DNA from: Gammaproteobacteria bacterium
Lineage (GTDB): Bacteria; Aquificota; Aquificia; Aquificales; QOAS01
Assembly: GCA_003972855.1 (NCBI GenBank)
Contig: QOAS01000150.1
Span: 1 to 9,905 of the forward strand
Reading direction: 5' to 3'
DNA: 9,905 nucleotides
Shown: positions 1 through 6,154 of the stretch, one piece after another
How positions within the stretch are numbered: the first letter of the stretch is position 1
Layout: each line of letters opens with the position of its first letter
Made by a program: the position numbers and the translations under genes
The notes under the pieces: generated by a model
What the model saw: only the letters and a program-made list of their open reading frames with translations
Told to the model about the DNA's origin: nothing
Databases searched by the model: none

Positions 1-1
1 A

Positions 2-313
2 GACCAAGTGGAAAGGGTTTTGGTAAAGGATAAAGAAAAAGTTAAAGCGGAAAGAAGGGAAGCCAAAAAGGAAAAAATGCAACTCAAAACCGCTCCCGAC
101 ATAGTTCCCGAAGTTAGAGAAAGACCCAAAGTGGAAGAGGAAGAACTAATTGTGGACAAACCTATGGACGTGGAAGATGCCATTTTGGAATTGGAGGAAA
201 AGGGTTTGCACTTCTTACCTTTTGTAGACCTTTCAACGGGTGAACTTAGGATTTTGTATAAAAAGAAAGCGGGAAACTACGGGGTAATAAGAACCGGTTG
301 CAAGGCGGGTTAG
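2..313 (+). CDS. hpf: Long-form ribosome hibernation promoting factor, C-terminal part (5' truncated by window edge)
   Basis: This is the last 103 codons of a long HPF / RaiA-family protein, which joins two 70S ribosomes into inactive 100S dimers in starved or stressed cells. The reading frame is open to the window edge (codons GAC CAA precede an internal GTG at 8), so the true start lies upstream and the GTG should not be taken as the start. The first ~20 visible residues (DQVERVLVKDKEKV...) look like the end of the N-terminal S30AE ribosome-binding domain. A Lys/Glu-rich linker follows. The C-terminal dimerisation domain then shows the family pattern KPM-VE-AILELE and STGELRILYKKKAGNYGVI, close to the usual KPMSVEEAI and TGEINVVYRRKDGNYGLI. 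The end, RTGCKAG, is slightly longer than usual. Family assignment is firm; the N-terminal half cannot be seen. Confidence 0.85.
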   Translation, partial: DQVERVLVKDKEKVKAERREAKKEKMQLKTAPDIVPEVRERPKVEEEELIVDKPMDVEDAILELEEKGLHFLPFVDLSTGELRILYKKKAGNYGVIRTGCKAG

Positions 314-723
314 AGGGTCTTTACCACAACCCCTAAACAGGCGGTTTTTATAAAGTCTATTTTTTCCTTGTATTTTTCTATTACTTCCTCATTTTCCGTT
401 CCCGGCTGAAGCCACACATACTTAGCCCCTATGTTTATGGCTTCAACGACGATTTCCTCTATCGCATCGGGTCTTCTAAACACGTCCACTATGTCCACCT
501 CTTCGGGAATGTCCCTAAGGGAGGGTAAAACCTCTATACCCAAAATCTCCCTTCCCGCGTAAACGGGGTTTACAAAGTAAACCTTGTGAAGTCCCCTTTC
601 CAAAACCCATTGGGAAACATAGTAAGAAGCCCTTTCCGGTTTGGGAGAAATCCCTACCACCGCTACGGTTTGGGAATTTTTTAAAATCTCCCGTATGGTC
701 TTCAAATCCTCTATTACCGCCAT
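310..723 (-). CDS. CoA-binding domain protein (YccU-like, CoA_binding_2 family)
   Basis: A 137-residue single-domain Rossmann-fold protein of the CoA-binding family, related to the nucleotide-binding part of succinyl-CoA synthetase alpha. It probably binds CoA or a similar ligand; no reaction is established for these small cytoplasmic proteins. Visible marks are the glycine loop after the first strand (VAVVGISPKPER, about residues 20-31), VNPVYAGREILGIEVLPSL (51-69), IVDVFRRP (78-85), VWLQPGTENEEV (103-114) and a late cysteine (C129). The length is typical of the family. The ATG fits the usual N-terminus, but the bases just upstream on this strand read CCTCCT, the complement of a Shine-Dalgarno, so there is no ribosome site. 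A -10-like TAACAT ends 9 nt before the ATG. The stop codon overlaps the stop of the converging hpf gene. Specific function unknown. Confidence 0.85.
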   Translation of the reverse strand: MAVIEDLKTIREILKNSQTVAVVGISPKPERASYYVSQWVLERGLHKVYFVNPVYAGREILGIEVLPSLRDIPEEVDIVDVFRRPDAIEEIVVEAINIGAKYVWLQPGTENEEVIEKYKEKIDFIKTACLGVVVKTL

Positions 724-732
724 AGGAGGAAA

Positions 733-738
733 ATGTTA
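733..738 (-). promoter_or_regulatory. Possible -10 box of the CoA-binding protein gene
   Basis: The minus strand reads TAACAT here (4 of 6 matches to TATAAT), ending 9 nt before the ATG at 723. No convincing -35 was found. If real, transcription would start only a few bases before the ATG, which would agree with the missing Shine-Dalgarno. Weak alone; it matters only as part of a pattern shared with three other genes of this window. Confidence 0.2.
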
Positions 739-824
739 AAAAAGCACCCGCCGATGGAAAAATCCTAACAATTTTGTAAACCTTAAACCACATTTTTGAA
801 AATCAAACTTTTTTGGGAAAACAC

Positions 825-830
825 TAATCT
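825..830 (+). promoter_or_regulatory. Possible -10 box of the GAF/AAA+ regulator gene
   Basis: TAATCT lies 9 nt before the ATG at 840 in the short divergent intergenic region (724-839). A TTGAAA at 796-801 looks like a -35 but is 23 nt away from TAATCT. It is 17 nt from a poor alternative -10, AACACT (819-824). No sigma54-type -24/-12 element was found. Low confidence. Confidence 0.2.
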
Positions 831-839
831 AAAAAGGAG

Positions 840-2303
840 ATGCTAAGAAAGAGGGTTAGGCTTAAAACCGAAGAACTGCGTTTGGTCAATGAAATACTCA
901 AAGCCCTTACGAGGTATGAAAACCTTAACCGAACTTTTGACAAGATTTTGCAAATCTTTTACTCCTTTTGGAGTATAGACGCGGGTTTTATAGCCTTAAA
1001 GGATGCGGAAAACGGAAAGCTCAAAGTTCACACCGCTTTTGGCTTTCTACCCAGCGAATTGGAAAGGGCGATATACTCCAAGGGAGAGGGCATTACGGGA
1101 CTGACCTATCAGCTCGGAATACCCCTGTATGCAACGGAAGATGAGCTGATAAACAAAACGGGTCTTTTAGAGAGACTAAAAACCAAAAGGTTGGTATTCT
1201 TCACCACTCCGATAAAGGTGGGAGACAAAGTTATAGGCGTTTTGGGGTTGTTCGTAGACGAAAACGAAGTCCCCAAAGAGGTGGAAAAGGTTTTAGAAAC
1301 CCTTTCGGTAATAGGTTCAATTTTGGGAACCTTTATGGAACTAAAGGCAAAAAACGAGCTACCCATAAACCTTACGGAGGAATTTTTGAAAAAACTCTCG
1401 TTGGGGGGACAATTGGAGGGAGAATACCTCTTTGCGTTTCCGAGTGAAGCCTTTCAAAACCTCCTCAAGTTAATTGACAGGGTGAAAAATCTCCCCCTTC
1501 CCCTTTTACTCTTCGGGGAAACGGGGATTGGAAAAACCGTTTTGGCTAAATTTGTCCACCTCCTATCCGATAGGAGGAAAAAACCTTTCATAGTTTTTGA
1601 CCCGAGAAATTTTCCCAAAGGGGAGGTTGGAAAAAAACTACTTTCCTCTTGGGAGACCGCCAAAGGCGGAACTTTGGTGGTGAAAAGTTTCCACCTTCTC
1701 CCAATAGAGGTTCAAAGGAAATTTACCGAACTCTTGAAGGGAGAGACGAGGATAATAGCGACCACCTCCTTAGACCCTCTAACGCTATACCGGGAAGGAA
1801 AAATTATTCCCGAGCTTTACAAAACCCTTGCGGTTCTCCAAATTAAAGTTCCCTCCCTAAGGGAAAGGAGGGAAGACATAATCCCCTTGGTGAATTTTGT
1901 ATTCAACAAATACCGAAATGAGTGGAATTTGAATACAAAACTTTTCCCCGAAGTGGCAAAGGTTTTTGAGGAAAATCCTCCCGAAGATAACATAACGGGT
2001 ATTGAAAGGATAGTGCAAAGACTTTTAATAGTTTTCGGTAACAAGGGGGCTATTACTCTAAAAGACTTGGAGCTGGTAGCCCCCGAACTTTTTAGAAAAA
2101 AAGAGCAAAGCACGGGACTAACCCCTTCGGGAGATAAAAAATTTACCGAACAATTGGAGGAAGAGGAAAAGAGAAGGATAATAGAAGCCCTCCACCAAGC
2201 AAACTACGTAAAATCCCGAGCCGCCAAGTTGTTAGGTTATACCCTACGCCAATTGGATTACCGACTGAAAAAGTATGGCATAGAAATAAGAAAACAGAAA
2301 TAG
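840..2303 (+). CDS. GAF / AAA+ / Fis-HTH regulator resembling a degenerate sigma54 activator
   Basis: A 487-residue cytoplasmic transcription regulator with NifA/FhlA-like layout: an N-terminal GAF-like sensor (about 19-166), an AAA+ domain (about 200-400) and a C-terminal Fis-type helix-turn-helix (about 444-484, ending SRAAKLLGYTLRQLDYRLKKYGI). Walker A is intact (GETGIGKT, 226-233) and SLRERREDI (339-347) is conserved. Several activator hallmarks are missing. The stretch between PFIVFD (249-254) and GGTL (276-279) is about 15 residues short and has no GAFTGA loop. The Walker B position reads GGTLVVKSF (276-284) instead of GGTLFLDEI. The sensor II motif GNVREL is replaced by DNITGI (383-388). 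It may therefore bind nucleotide and DNA without remodelling sigma54, perhaps acting as a TyrR-like repressor or sigma70 regulator. AGGAG directly abuts the ATG (no spacing), so the start is uncertain; a stop at 825-827 excludes any upstream start. Targets and GAF ligand are unknown. Confidence 0.85.
   Translation: MLRKRVRLKTEELRLVNEILKALTRYENLNRTFDKILQIFYSFWSIDAGFIALKDAENGKLKVHTAFGFLPSELERAIYSKGEGITGLTYQLGIPLYATEDELINKTGLLERLKTKRLVFFTTPIKVGDKVIGVLGLFVDENEVPKEVEKVLETLSVIGSILGTFMELKAKNELPINLTEEFLKKLSLGGQLEGEYLFAFPSEAFQNLLKLIDRVKNLPLPLLLFGETGIGKTVLAKFVHLLSDRRKKPFIVFDPRNFPKGEVGKKLLSSWETAKGGTLVVKSFHLLPIEVQRKFTELLKGETRIIATTSLDPLTLYREGKIIPELYKTLAVLQIKVPSLRERREDIIPLVNFVFNKYRNEWNLNTKLFPEVAKVFEENPPEDNITGIERIVQRLLIVFGNKGAITLKDLELVAPELFRKKEQSTGLTPSGDKKFTEQLEEEEKRRIIEALHQANYVKSRAAKLLGYTLRQLDYRLKKYGIEIRKQK
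1559..1577. repeat. 19-bp inverted repeat inside the regulator gene
   Basis: CCTCCTATCCGATAGGAGG is a perfect 9-bp inverted repeat around one central base, inside the AAA+ coding region (codons for LLSDRRK). It could be an intragenic operator, but the position 720 bp into the gene and the codon constraint make chance a fair explanation. Confidence 0.3.
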
Positions 2304-2320
2304 GGTTTTCCTTTTAACCT

Positions 2321-2326
2321 TATATT
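2321..2326 (+). promoter_or_regulatory. Possible -10 box of ffh
   Basis: TATATT (5 of 6 matches to TATAAT) lies 9 nt before the ffh ATG, in the 32-nt gap after the regulator. No good -35 was found at 16-18 nt. The ffh start lacks a Shine-Dalgarno (only TTTAGAG precedes it), so a very short leader or readthrough from the regulator gene are the two options. Confidence 0.25.
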
Positions 2327-2335
2327 CCTTTAGAG

Positions 2336-3661
2336 ATGTTTGAGCTCCTTACGGGAAGAATAAAAAAAGCGGTAGATAAACTTACGGGGGCAAAAAGACT
2401 TTCGGAAAAGCAGGTAAATAAAGCCCTTCGGGAAATCCGTCTGGCACTGCTTGAGGCGGATGTAGACCCCGCGGTTGTTAAAAGTTTTATAAAACGCTTG
2501 AGAGAGAAAACCCTTAATGCGGAAGTTATAAAGGGTCTAAACCCCGGGGAAACGGTTTTAAAAATCGTCTATGAGGAACTTACGGAGATATTGGGAAAAA
2601 ATCCCCCCGAACTTAAAAAGGGGGTTGTTCTCTTTGTAGGACTTCAGGGAACGGGAAAAACGACAACCATCGGTAAACTCGCCAATTGGCTCAAAAAGAA
2701 GGGACATAGCGTAGCGGTTAGCTCCACCGACGTGAGAAGACCGGCGGCTATGCTCCAACTTAAGAAGTTAGCCCAAAGGGTAGGTGCCGAGTATTACGAC
2801 TTTGAAGGTTATAGCGACCCCATCCAAATAGCGAGGGAAGCGGTTAAAAAAGCTAACGAAGAAGGGGTTGAATATCTGCTTTTGGACACCGCGGGAAGAC
2901 TCCACATAGACGACGAACTTATGGAGGAACTCCAAAAGATTAAACAGGAGGTTAACCCTTCAGAGGTTATCTATGTTGCGGACGCAATGCAGGGACAGGA
3001 AGCTTTACCCATCCTAAAGAAGTTTCACGAAAGATTGGGACTCACCGGGGTTGTTTTGACGAAAATGGACGGAGACGCAAGGGGGGGACTAGCCCTTTCG
3101 GTAAAGGAAGCGGTAGGGGTGCCGATAAAGTTTGTCGGCGTAGGTGAAAAACTGGAAGATTTGGAGCCTTTTTATCCCGACCGTATGGCTCAAAGAATTT
3201 TGGGGCTGGGAGACCTCCAAAGCCTAATAGAAAAAGCCCAAAGTGCGATACCCGAAGATGAAGCTAAGGAATTGGCGACAAAGGTTTTACAGGGAGAGTT
3301 TACCTTAGAAGACCTAAAGAAGCAATTGGAGTTTATGTTAAAAATGGGTCCCCTTGACAAACTCCTCAAGATGATACCGGGCTTGTCTCCTTACGCGGAC
3401 AAAATAAAAATTGATGAAAAGCTTATCAAACGCAAAATAGCAATTATAAACTCCATGACCCCCGAAGAGAGACGAAACCCCAATATCATAAACCTATCCC
3501 GCAAACAACGGATAGCAAAGGGTAGCGGAACTACCGTTCAAGATGTAAACCGTTTGCTTAAAGAATACAAAGAGATGAAAAAATTTCTGAAAAGGTTTAA
3601 AATAAATAACTTTGGTAGGAAAAAAGGGGGGTTTCCCTTTAAATTCCCGTTTCCCTTTTAA
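2336..3661 (+). CDS. ffh: Signal recognition particle GTPase Ffh (SRP54)
   Basis: Ffh binds SRP RNA, recognises hydrophobic signal sequences on nascent chains and delivers ribosomes to the membrane receptor FtsY through paired GTPase domains. At 441 residues it is close to the usual bacterial length. The N domain covers about 1-90. The G domain has the P-loop GLQGTGKTT (102-110), TDVRRPAA (131-138), DTAGR (184-188), TKMDGDARGG (242-251) and FVGVGEKLEDLEPF (266-279). The M domain (about 295 onward) contains the finger-loop region with MLKMGPLDKLLKMIPG (334-349) and the RNA-binding part SRKQRIAKGSGTT (388-400). The C-terminus is an odd Phe/Pro/Lys tail (GGFPFKFPFPF). The ATG matches the family N-terminus (MFELLTGRIKKAV) but has no strong Shine-Dalgarno. 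rpsP follows after 32 nt, a common bacterial neighbour. Confidence 0.97.
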   Translation: MFELLTGRIKKAVDKLTGAKRLSEKQVNKALREIRLALLEADVDPAVVKSFIKRLREKTLNAEVIKGLNPGETVLKIVYEELTEILGKNPPELKKGVVLFVGLQGTGKTTTIGKLANWLKKKGHSVAVSSTDVRRPAAMLQLKKLAQRVGAEYYDFEGYSDPIQIAREAVKKANEEGVEYLLLDTAGRLHIDDELMEELQKIKQEVNPSEVIYVADAMQGQEALPILKKFHERLGLTGVVLTKMDGDARGGLALSVKEAVGVPIKFVGVGEKLEDLEPFYPDRMAQRILGLGDLQSLIEKAQSAIPEDEAKELATKVLQGEFTLEDLKKQLEFMLKMGPLDKLLKMIPGLSPYADKIKIDEKLIKRKIAIINSMTPEERRNPNIINLSRKQRIAKGSGTTVQDVNRLLKEYKEMKKFLKRFKINNFGRKKGGFPFKFPFPF

Positions 3662-3679
3662 AATGGAAATATAAGGCAT

Positions 3680-3685
3680 AGGAGG
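3680..3685 (+). promoter_or_regulatory. Ribosome binding site that fixes the GTG start of rpsP
   Basis: AGGAGG sits 8 nt before the GTG at 3694. Together with the conserved S16 N-terminus (MAVRIRLARFG) it settles the non-ATG start. Confidence 0.85.
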
Positions 3686-3693
3686 TTAAAGAG

Positions 3694-3951
3694 GTGGCGG
3701 TAAGGATAAGACTGGCTCGCTTCGGAAGAAGAAACCATCCCATTTACAGGATAGTGGTTATGGATAGCAGAAGCCCCAGGGAAGGCAAGTATATTGACAT
3801 CATCGGAACTTACGACCCGAAAAGGCACGAACTTATTAAGTTTGACGAAGAAAAATATCTAAAGTGGGTTTCCTTGGGTGCGGAAGTAACCGACAGGGCA
3901 AAAGCCATTTATAAACTTTACAAAAAGCTTTCCGCTAAGCAAAACGCTTAA
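3694..3951 (+). CDS. rpsP: 30S ribosomal protein S16
   Basis: An 85-residue S16 protein, which binds 16S rRNA early in assembly and stabilises the body of the small subunit. The family N-terminus is intact (VRIRLARFGRRNHPIYRIVVMDSR), followed by the conserved GKYIDIIGTYDP segment. The length is typical. The start is GTG, supported by an AGGAGG 8 nt upstream. It lies 32 nt after ffh and 21 nt before khpA, so the three are probably cotranscribed; no promoter or terminator was recognised between them. Confidence 0.97.
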   Translation: MAVRIRLARFGRRNHPIYRIVVMDSRSPREGKYIDIIGTYDPKRHELIKFDEEKYLKWVSLGAEVTDRAKAIYKLYKKLSAKQNA

Positions 3952-3972
3952 TAATAAGGAGGAGGTTGGAAA

Positions 3973-4212
3973 ATGAGCACTATGAAAGACTTGGTAGAAA
4001 CCTTTGCCAAAACCTTGGCGGAAAAACCCGACCAAGTTCAGGTTAGGGAGATTGAAGGAGAAAGGACCGTTGTCATTGAACTGAGGGTTGCCCCCGAAGA
4101 CCTCGGTAAAATTATCGGTAGACAAGGTAGAATTGCAAGGGCGCTAAGGCTCCTTCTCACCGCAATGGCAAGAAAACAAAACAAAAGGGCTGTTTTGGAA
4201 ATTTTGGAATAA
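3973..4212 (+). CDS. khpA: KH-domain RNA-binding protein KhpA (YlqC-type)
   Basis: A 79-residue single KH-domain protein. Members of this family bind RNA and in several Gram-positive bacteria partner with KhpB/Jag to influence division and cell-wall functions; in other phyla the role is less clear. The KH signature IIGRQGRIA (47-55, of the form IGxxG) is intact and precedes the helix ALRLLLTAMARKQ. The N-terminus MKDLVETFAKTLAEKPDQV matches the family's usual MKELVEYIAKALVDHPDEV-type pattern. An AGGAGGAGG (3957-3965) lies 7 nt before the ATG. Placement directly after rpsP is the widespread arrangement. The usual next genes, rimM and trmD, do not follow; the next gene is an Fe-S carrier across a 140-nt gap. 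Confidence 0.93.
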   Translation: MSTMKDLVETFAKTLAEKPDQVQVREIEGERTVVIELRVAPEDLGKIIGRQGRIARALRLLLTAMARKQNKRAVLEILE

Positions 4213-4352
4213 TTTTTCCTTCCCTTCTTTTTTCTTCATAATCTCCGTAACCTTTCCCGCAATTAAAAATTAACTTCCTTCTTGAGAATTCGCATAGAGT
4301 CCTTTTCCCTTTAAAGGTAAATTTTCCTTAAAAGAACTTTAGGAGGTTTAAG
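4213..4352. other. 140-nt intergenic region between khpA and the Fe-S carrier
   Basis: The left end is a pyrimidine-rich run (about 4213-4235) without a convincing stem, so transcription of the ffh block may end by a non-hairpin route or read through. CCTTTAAAGG (4308-4317) is a short palindrome whose core matches the centre of the longer palindrome at 5694-5711. No promoter with both boxes could be assigned. The right end is the AGGAGG (4341-4346) serving the gene at 4353. Confidence 0.4.
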
Positions 4353-4724
4353 ATGCAAAATCAAACCACCGAACGAAACACCCAAATTGTCATAACCCTT
4401 ACCGAAAAGGCGGCCGAAGAGCTGAAAAAATTGGCACAGCAACACAATATTGAGGAAATCGTTTTAAGGGTTCAAGCTATTCCCGGTGGATGTAGCGGGA
4501 TTTCCTACTCCATGGGTTTTGACGAGGTTAGAGACGGCGATATAGTTGTGGAACAACACGGTATTAAAATTGTTGTAGACCAAAATTCCGTTCCCTTCAT
4601 TAATGGGGCGGAAATAGATTATGTCGTTACCCCCTTTGGAGAAGGTTTCAAAATAAACAACCCCAACGCTATGACTTTTGGTGGCGGTTGTTCCACCTGT
4701 GGAACCGGTTCTTGCGGAATTTAA
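4353..4724 (+). CDS. A-type iron-sulfur carrier (IscA/ErpA/HesB family) with Cys/Gly-rich tail
   Basis: A 123-residue A-type carrier, which holds Fe-S clusters (or iron) and passes them to target proteins in the cytoplasm. The core matches the family: LTEKAAEELKKLA, LRVQAIPGGCSGISYSMGFD with the first ligand cysteine C47, VVDQNSVPFINGAEIDYV and GEGFKINNPNA. The tail departs from the usual CGCGSSF: it reads GGGCSTCGTGSCGI, giving C113, C116 and C121 (spacing C-x2-C-x4-C) instead of the standard C-x-C pair. The extra cysteine could change cluster type or stability. AGGAGG lies 6 nt before the ATG. It converges on the end of the frd operon, whose products need many clusters, but a dedicated role is only inference. 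Whether to name it iscA or erpA cannot be settled from sequence alone. Confidence 0.9.
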   Translation: MQNQTTERNTQIVITLTEKAAEELKKLAQQHNIEEIVLRVQAIPGGCSGISYSMGFDEVRDGDIVVEQHGIKIVVDQNSVPFINGAEIDYVVTPFGEGFKINNPNAMTFGGGCSTCGTGSCGI

Positions 4725-4734
4725 CCCCTTTTAG

Positions 4735-4770
4735 TTTCCTTTCTTTCTCTAAAAATCCTTTGAAAGGAAA
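4735..4770. terminator. Inverted repeat between convergent genes, possible terminator
   Basis: TTTCCTTTC (4735-4743) pairs perfectly with GAAAGGAAA (4762-4770) across an 18-nt loop, between the Fe-S carrier stop and the stop of the HdrB-like gene. The stem is AT-rich and no run of Ts follows on the plus strand (TTAAGT), so it is a poor intrinsic terminator. On the minus strand a T-rich stretch (TTTTACTTTTTTTAC) lies just after the HdrB-like stop. Confidence 0.3.
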
Positions 4771-4791
4771 TTAAGTAAAAAAAGTAAAAGG

Positions 4792-5667
4792 TTACCCCGC
4801 GGGAGGAATATTCACGGATATTTTACTAAGCGGAATTATGTGGTAGGTAAGTCCCGCTTCTTTTGGGTCGTAACCGAGTGCGTAAGCCAATATTTCCGGT
4901 AGATAGATAGAGGGAACTTTTTGCTCGTCCGCTTGAGCCATATCTTGGTATATGTCTTGAGCTTTGAAACATAGGGGACAGGGTGTTACAAGAACTTCCG
5001 CACCCGCTTTTTTGGCACCTTGAGGGGCTTTTACCACCTTTTTGAGGGAAACTTCTTTGTTGGTGTAGTATGCGTGGTATCCGCAACAAACATCTTTACC
5101 TTCGTAATCCTTAATGGGTTCCCCTCCAAGGGCGGATATAAGTTCCTCCAAACCTTTGGGGTCTTCGCTATCTACAACAGCAACCTCTTTGGGATACTTT
5201 ATGTGACAACCGTAATAGGTCGCTATTTTCCAACCGCTAAGGGGTCTTTTTACCTTTTTCTTTATCTTTTCTATACCCACTTCTTCCAAAAGGTAAGGGA
5301 GTAAGTGCCAAATTTTTGCGGTTCCTTTGTATTCCAAACCCTCTTCCGCCAATAACTTGTTTATTTCATCTCTTAACCGCGGGTCGTTGTCCAAGGCATG
5401 CTTGGTTTTGGCGAGAACCATATAACAGGTATTGCAACTTACCAAGAGGTCTAAACCCTCCTTTTCCGCTATTGCTATATTTCTGGCGTTTATGGAGTAA
5501 ACGAGATACTTGTTAGCTTCGTCTATGGTGTTACCACCGCAACAGGTTGTCTTTTCCAGCAGTTTTAATTCAACTCCCAAATCGGAGAAAACCTTTTTCA
5601 AAGTATCAAACATGTGGGCGTCGGGACCCTGAAAGCAACATCCCTGATAGAAACCTATTTTCTTCAT
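4792..5667 (-). CDS. HdrB/SdhE-like cysteine-rich (double CCG) subunit of the frd unit
   Basis: A 291-residue protein of the heterodisulfide reductase subunit B family, with two CCG domains. The first has C10/C11, C42-C43 and C78-x2-C81; the second has C154, C194-C195 and C230-x2-C233. The spacings (31 and 34, then 39 and 34 residues) are close to the published CCG consensus, and in HdrB such domains hold non-cubane [4Fe-4S] clusters at a disulfide-reducing site. No transmembrane helix is evident. As the last gene of a frdA-frdB unit it fits the E subunit of type E (non-classical) succinate:quinone reductases / fumarate reductases, where it replaces the usual haem-bearing anchor. A good Shine-Dalgarno AAGGAGG (5675-5681) sits 7 nt before the ATG. 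Electron partner (quinone, thiol or another carrier) cannot be told from sequence. Confidence 0.88.
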   Translation of the reverse strand: MKKIGFYQGCCFQGPDAHMFDTLKKVFSDLGVELKLLEKTTCCGGNTIDEANKYLVYSINARNIAIAEKEGLDLLVSCNTCYMVLAKTKHALDNDPRLRDEINKLLAEEGLEYKGTAKIWHLLPYLLEEVGIEKIKKKVKRPLSGWKIATYYGCHIKYPKEVAVVDSEDPKGLEELISALGGEPIKDYEGKDVCCGYHAYYTNKEVSLKKVVKAPQGAKKAGAEVLVTPCPLCFKAQDIYQDMAQADEQKVPSIYLPEILAYALGYDPKEAGLTYHIIPLSKISVNIPPAG

Positions 5668-5693
5668 ATTACCGCCTCCTTTCTAATCTTCTT

Positions 5694-5711
5694 AACCCCT
5701 TTAAAGGGGTT
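5694..5711. repeat. 18-bp perfect palindrome between the rhodanese and HdrB-like genes
   Basis: AACCCCTTTAAAGGGGTT lies in the 73-nt gap of the minus-strand operon, 27 nt before the HdrB-like ATG and just upstream of its Shine-Dalgarno. As RNA it would form a 6-bp AACCCC/GGGGTT stem with a TTTAAA loop. No T-run follows, so it is not a standard terminator. It could be an operator, an RNA processing or stability element, or a chance palindrome. Confidence 0.6.
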
Positions 5712-5740
5712 TACGCAATAACTAACTTTTTCGGGAAGTA

Positions 5741-6139
5741 TTAACATCTCACTTCTTGGGCAAAGGATATTATTCCACCATCTAAGGAATAGACATTGTT
5801 TAAACCTATCCTACGGAGAAAAGCGGTTACCACTAAAGACCTCAAACCCATTCTGCAGGCTACCACAATTTTGTAGTCGGAATAGGAAACCAATTTCTCT
5901 ATGTTTTCCCTTTCAAAGATTTGGTTCATGGGAATTTTTAAAGTTTTTTCGTATGTAAAACCTATAAGGGAAGTTTCCTCGGGGGTTCTTATGTCAACTA
6001 TGAGAACCTTTTCCCCCTTTTTAATCCAATCTACCAATATATGAGGTTTTACCCTGCAGGGTCTTTTTGCCAAGTAGTCGGATGTAAAAAAGGAAAAGAA
6101 ATCTTTAAGTTTCTCTACCTCGTTCCAATCTATAACCAT
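5741..6139 (-). CDS. Rhodanese-domain sulfurtransferase within the frd operon
   Basis: A 132-residue single rhodanese-domain protein, probably a cytoplasmic carrier of sulfane sulfur on cysteine. The catalytic loop is intact: C95 in CRMGLRS (95-101), preceded by YKIVVA and followed by VVTAFLRRIGLNNVYSLDGGI. The entry motif VDIRTPEE (48-55) and GFTYEKTLKIPMNQIFE resemble the rhodanese subgroup that has a GFT...IPMNELF segment. About 35 residues precede the domain and carry C28; the protein ends in C132, so three cysteines are available. It starts 15 nt after the frdB stop and is followed after 73 nt by the HdrB-like gene, so it is embedded in the operon. A role in Fe-S assembly, sulfide/polysulfide chemistry or coupling to the HdrB-like subunit is possible but not shown. 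Confidence 0.9.
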   Translation of the reverse strand: MVIDWNEVEKLKDFFSFFTSDYLAKRPCRVKPHILVDWIKKGEKVLIVDIRTPEETSLIGFTYEKTLKIPMNQIFERENIEKLVSYSDYKIVVACRMGLRSLVVTAFLRRIGLNNVYSLDGGIISFAQEVRC

Positions 6140-6154
6140 TTTTCTCTAAACCCC

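Noticed and set aside
8..313. A complete 101-residue protein starting at GTG 8
   Set aside because: The frame is open to the window edge and the first residues match the end of the HPF N-terminal domain, so this is the tail of a longer gene.
1849..1874. Inverted repeat TTCCCTCC / GGAGGGAA with a 10-nt loop as a possible internal terminator
   Set aside because: It encodes the conserved PSLRERRED motif of the AAA+ domain, whose codons explain the pattern, and no T-run follows.
4796..4803. CCCGCGGG palindrome at the end of the HdrB-like gene
   Set aside because: Eight bases with no loop cannot form a hairpin, and most of it encodes the last residues; probably chance.
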